8,304 bases of DNA from Gemmatimonadota bacterium. Lineage in GTDB: Bacteria > Gemmatimonadota > Gemmatimonadetes > Longimicrobiales > UBA6960. Location of the stretch: assembly GCA_022564535.1 (NCBI GenBank), contig JADFLD010000059.1, forward strand, positions 1 through 8,304. The letters run 5' to 3'. Below are positions 6,502 to 8,304 of the stretch, piece by piece (the first letter of the stretch is position 1; each line of letters opens with the position of its first letter). A model generated the notes under the pieces. It saw only the letters and a program-made list of their open reading frames with translations, did no database searches and had not been told where the DNA came from. The position numbers and the translations under genes are program-made.

Positions 6502-7697
6502 TCCGTGTCATTTTGAACGAAGTCGACGTACACCTTCCCTTCTCGCCGGTCCGGATTCCTGGTGAGCGTCGCGATTTCAGGCCGCTCCGCGACGATCACA
6601 CGCCCGAGCAGCTGGGCAAGGGTGCGTGATTGTTCGTACGTCAGCCGGCGCCCGAGCGGGATGAGAACGTGGATACCCGACGACCCGCTCGTCTTCGGGA
6701 AGCACGGGAGTCCGATCTCCTCGCGGAGGCCCCGGATCGCGAGCGCGACGTCGACGACGTCGGTGAACGGAGCCTCCTTCGGATCCAGATCGAGGATGCA
6801 CCAGTCGGGCTCCGCGAGAGACGAGATGCGACTGGACCATATGTGGAGCGGAATCGTGCCGAGGTTGATCACGTACAGCAGGGACTCGACGTCCTCGGCA
6901 ATGAAGTAGGAGATCTCTCGTTCCGAGCCATCGCTCCAGACCCGGACGGTCCTGAGCCAGTCCGGCGCGTATGGAGGCGCGTCCTTCTGGAAGAACGATT
7001 TCCCCCCTATGCCGTCCGGGTAGCGTGTCATCACGAGGGGCCGGTCCTCGAGATACGGGAGCATCCACTCGGAGATCTCTCTGTGATAGTCGATCAGGTC
7101 TCCCTTCGTGTAGGGCTCGTCGGGCCAAAAAATCTTGTCGAGGTTCGTGAACGGAACGGTTTTCTCCTCGACGATCGTGATCGGCTCGGGTTCCACGGCC
7201 TCGACGTGCGCGGCACCCTCGATCGAGCATTCGGCTGCGGCCTTGTCCGGACGTAGCCGCGAGAACGAGGGCTGCCGGGCCAGACCGTGATCGGTCATCT
7301 CCTTGTACTTGACCTCCGCGACGATCTCGGGCCGCGCCCAGTGGTGCTGCTTGCCGCTCGGGATCGGGCCGGCCGTACAGGCGCACTCGTCGACCTCCCG
7401 TTCCTCGATCATCTCTAGGATGTCGTTCAGGTCGGAGTCCCTGAAGCCGCTTCCCACACTCCCGAGGTAGACGAGTTCGTCGCCCCCGTACTGCGCGATA
7501 TGGAGCACCCCGAAGCCGCCCCTCGCCCCCTTCGGCTCGGTCCAGCCGACGACGACGAAGTCCTCGATCCGTACGGTGCGAATCTTGATCCACGTCCTCG
7601 AGCGACCTCCACGGTAGGGTGCATCCTCCTTTTTCCCGACGATGCCCTCGAGTCGCATGCGCTCGACCTGGGTGTACATCGCCTCTCCCTGTACCTC

Positions 7698-7701
7698 GAA
7701 T
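7698..7701 (-). other. Frameshift 1 in ligD (one extra base)
   Basis: Reading the minus strand, the ligase frame runs to ...RYTDH (CAC at 7704-7702). The homologous continuation FEVQGEAMYTQVERMRLEGIVGKK is in another frame beginning TTC at 7700. The single base at 7701 is surplus; equally, the extra base could be the C at 7698 if the peptide read HIEVQG. No long homopolymer is present. The site falls between ligase motifs IIIa and IV. Confidence 0.8.
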
Positions 7702-8304
7702 GTGGTCCGTGTACCGAATCGGGCCCACGGTCGGGAGCACCGCGCGGAGGACCTCCTTGCGCGCAAGAAGGGGGAGCCCCCGGAGGTCATAGCCTTCGAT
7801 GCCGAGGATGTCGAACGCGTGATAGACCGCCGGCAATCGGACACTGGCCTTGAGCGCGTCGAGCTTCTTCAGGATGCGGCCCCTTCGCTGAAGCCGGGAG
7901 AACGAAGGCTTGCCCTCCGCGTCGTTCACCACGACCTCGCCGTCGAGCACCAGGTCCTCGAACGGGAGCCCGCGCATGGCTCGCGCGATCTCGGGAAAGG
8001 TCGCCGTCAGGTCGTGCCCGGCGCGGGACCGCAGGAAAGGCTCCCGCCCACTCCGCTCCGCGAGCAACCGGTACCCGTCGTACTTCAACTCGAAGATCCA
8101 CCCATCGCGGGTGAACGGACGCTCCTCCGGCGAAGCCAGCATCAGTTTCACGTCGGCGGCACGCACGATGCGTTCCCTGGCTCCGAGTTCCCCGACGCGC
8201 TCGGCCACGGCTTCCGCGTGGGCATCCGCGTGCGGGAACTCCTCGACCGTCAGGCCCGAGTAGATCGAATCGTCGGGATAGTCCTCCGTCGATGCGTCCT
8301 CGTC

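Larger units (their letters stand above)
6277..8304 (-). pseudogene. ligD: LigD-like ATP-dependent DNA ligase/polymerase, two frameshifts, 5' end beyond window
   Basis: LigD seals and fills double-strand breaks in bacterial Ku-dependent end joining. Three frame segments together give a colinear LigD. Segment 1 (8304 to about 7702) holds the adenylation domain: FELKYDGYR, with the nucleophile Lys at 8085-8083, LVLDGEVVV and VYHAFDILG. Segment 2 (about 7700 to 6501) continues with the ligase motifs EGIVGKK and WIKIR, an OB-fold (DFVVVGWTEPKGARGGFG), then the primase-polymerase domain: VPFTNLDKIFWPDEPYTKGD, catalytic CILDLDPKEAPF, SGSSGIHVLIPL and GKVYVDFVQND. Segment 3 (about 6498 to 6277) supplies the C-terminus LLVAPFTVRP...STPLQWSEV. 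The frame is open to the right edge with no start needed, so the 5' end is missing; the ligase-then-polymerase order suggests a phosphoesterase domain upstream, as in Pseudomonas LigD. As read, segment 1's frame runs out of homology to a stop at 6577, losing motif IV onward. Conserved residues survive on both sides of each shift, so the lesion is recent or an assembly/sequencing error. No Ku gene is in the window. Confidence 0.85.

Noticed and set aside
6577..7697. Continuation of the first ligD frame as part of a 543-codon protein
   Set aside because: After the shift the translation becomes Arg/Gly-rich with no ligase homology, while the homologous domains continue in another frame.

Overview
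High-GC bacterial DNA, densely coded and without RNA genes, IS elements or CRISPR arrays. The gene content suggests a Gemmatimonadota-like or other FCB-group bacterium. The main clue is a TonB-dependent receptor with an N-terminal carboxypeptidase-regulatory-like domain followed by a DUF4249-like lipoprotein; a class IV histone-deacetylase-like enzyme and a LigD-type repair ligase fit as well. The taxonomic call is inference from gene families only; no marker gene is present.

Layout, left to right. (1) 202-882 (+): a DtxR/MntR-family metal-dependent repressor with a complete set of recognisable metal ligands. (2) 4207-909 (-): a two-gene outer-membrane unit. The TonB-dependent receptor (4207-1865) comes first and the lipoprotein (1868-909) second. 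They are joined by a TTGA stop/start overlap with a well-placed Shine-Dalgarno, which argues for translational coupling. The pair looks like a substrate-capture and outer-membrane import system of unknown substrate. (3) 4324-6254 (+): a divergently transcribed pair, a HDAC11-like zinc deacylase and a PLP enzyme of the D-cysteine desulfhydrase/ACC deaminase family, joined by an ATGA overlap. The 116-bp divergent gap between blocks 2 and 3 holds a 13-bp near-palindrome that could be an operator. (4) 8304-6277 (-): a LigD-like DNA ligase/polymerase running off the right edge. It is broken by two single-base frameshifts (+1 near 7700, -1 near 6499) that split otherwise well-conserved ligase, OB-fold and polymerase domains over three reading-frame segments.

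Both convergent junctions are tight: 26 bp between the repressor and the lipoprotein, and 22 bp between the PLP enzyme and ligD. No stretch longer than about 300 bases lacks a gene. No clearly new system was found. The observations most worth follow-up are the doubly frameshifted ligD, the coupled HDAC11-like/PLP-enzyme pair, and the TTG-initiated coupled lipoprotein.
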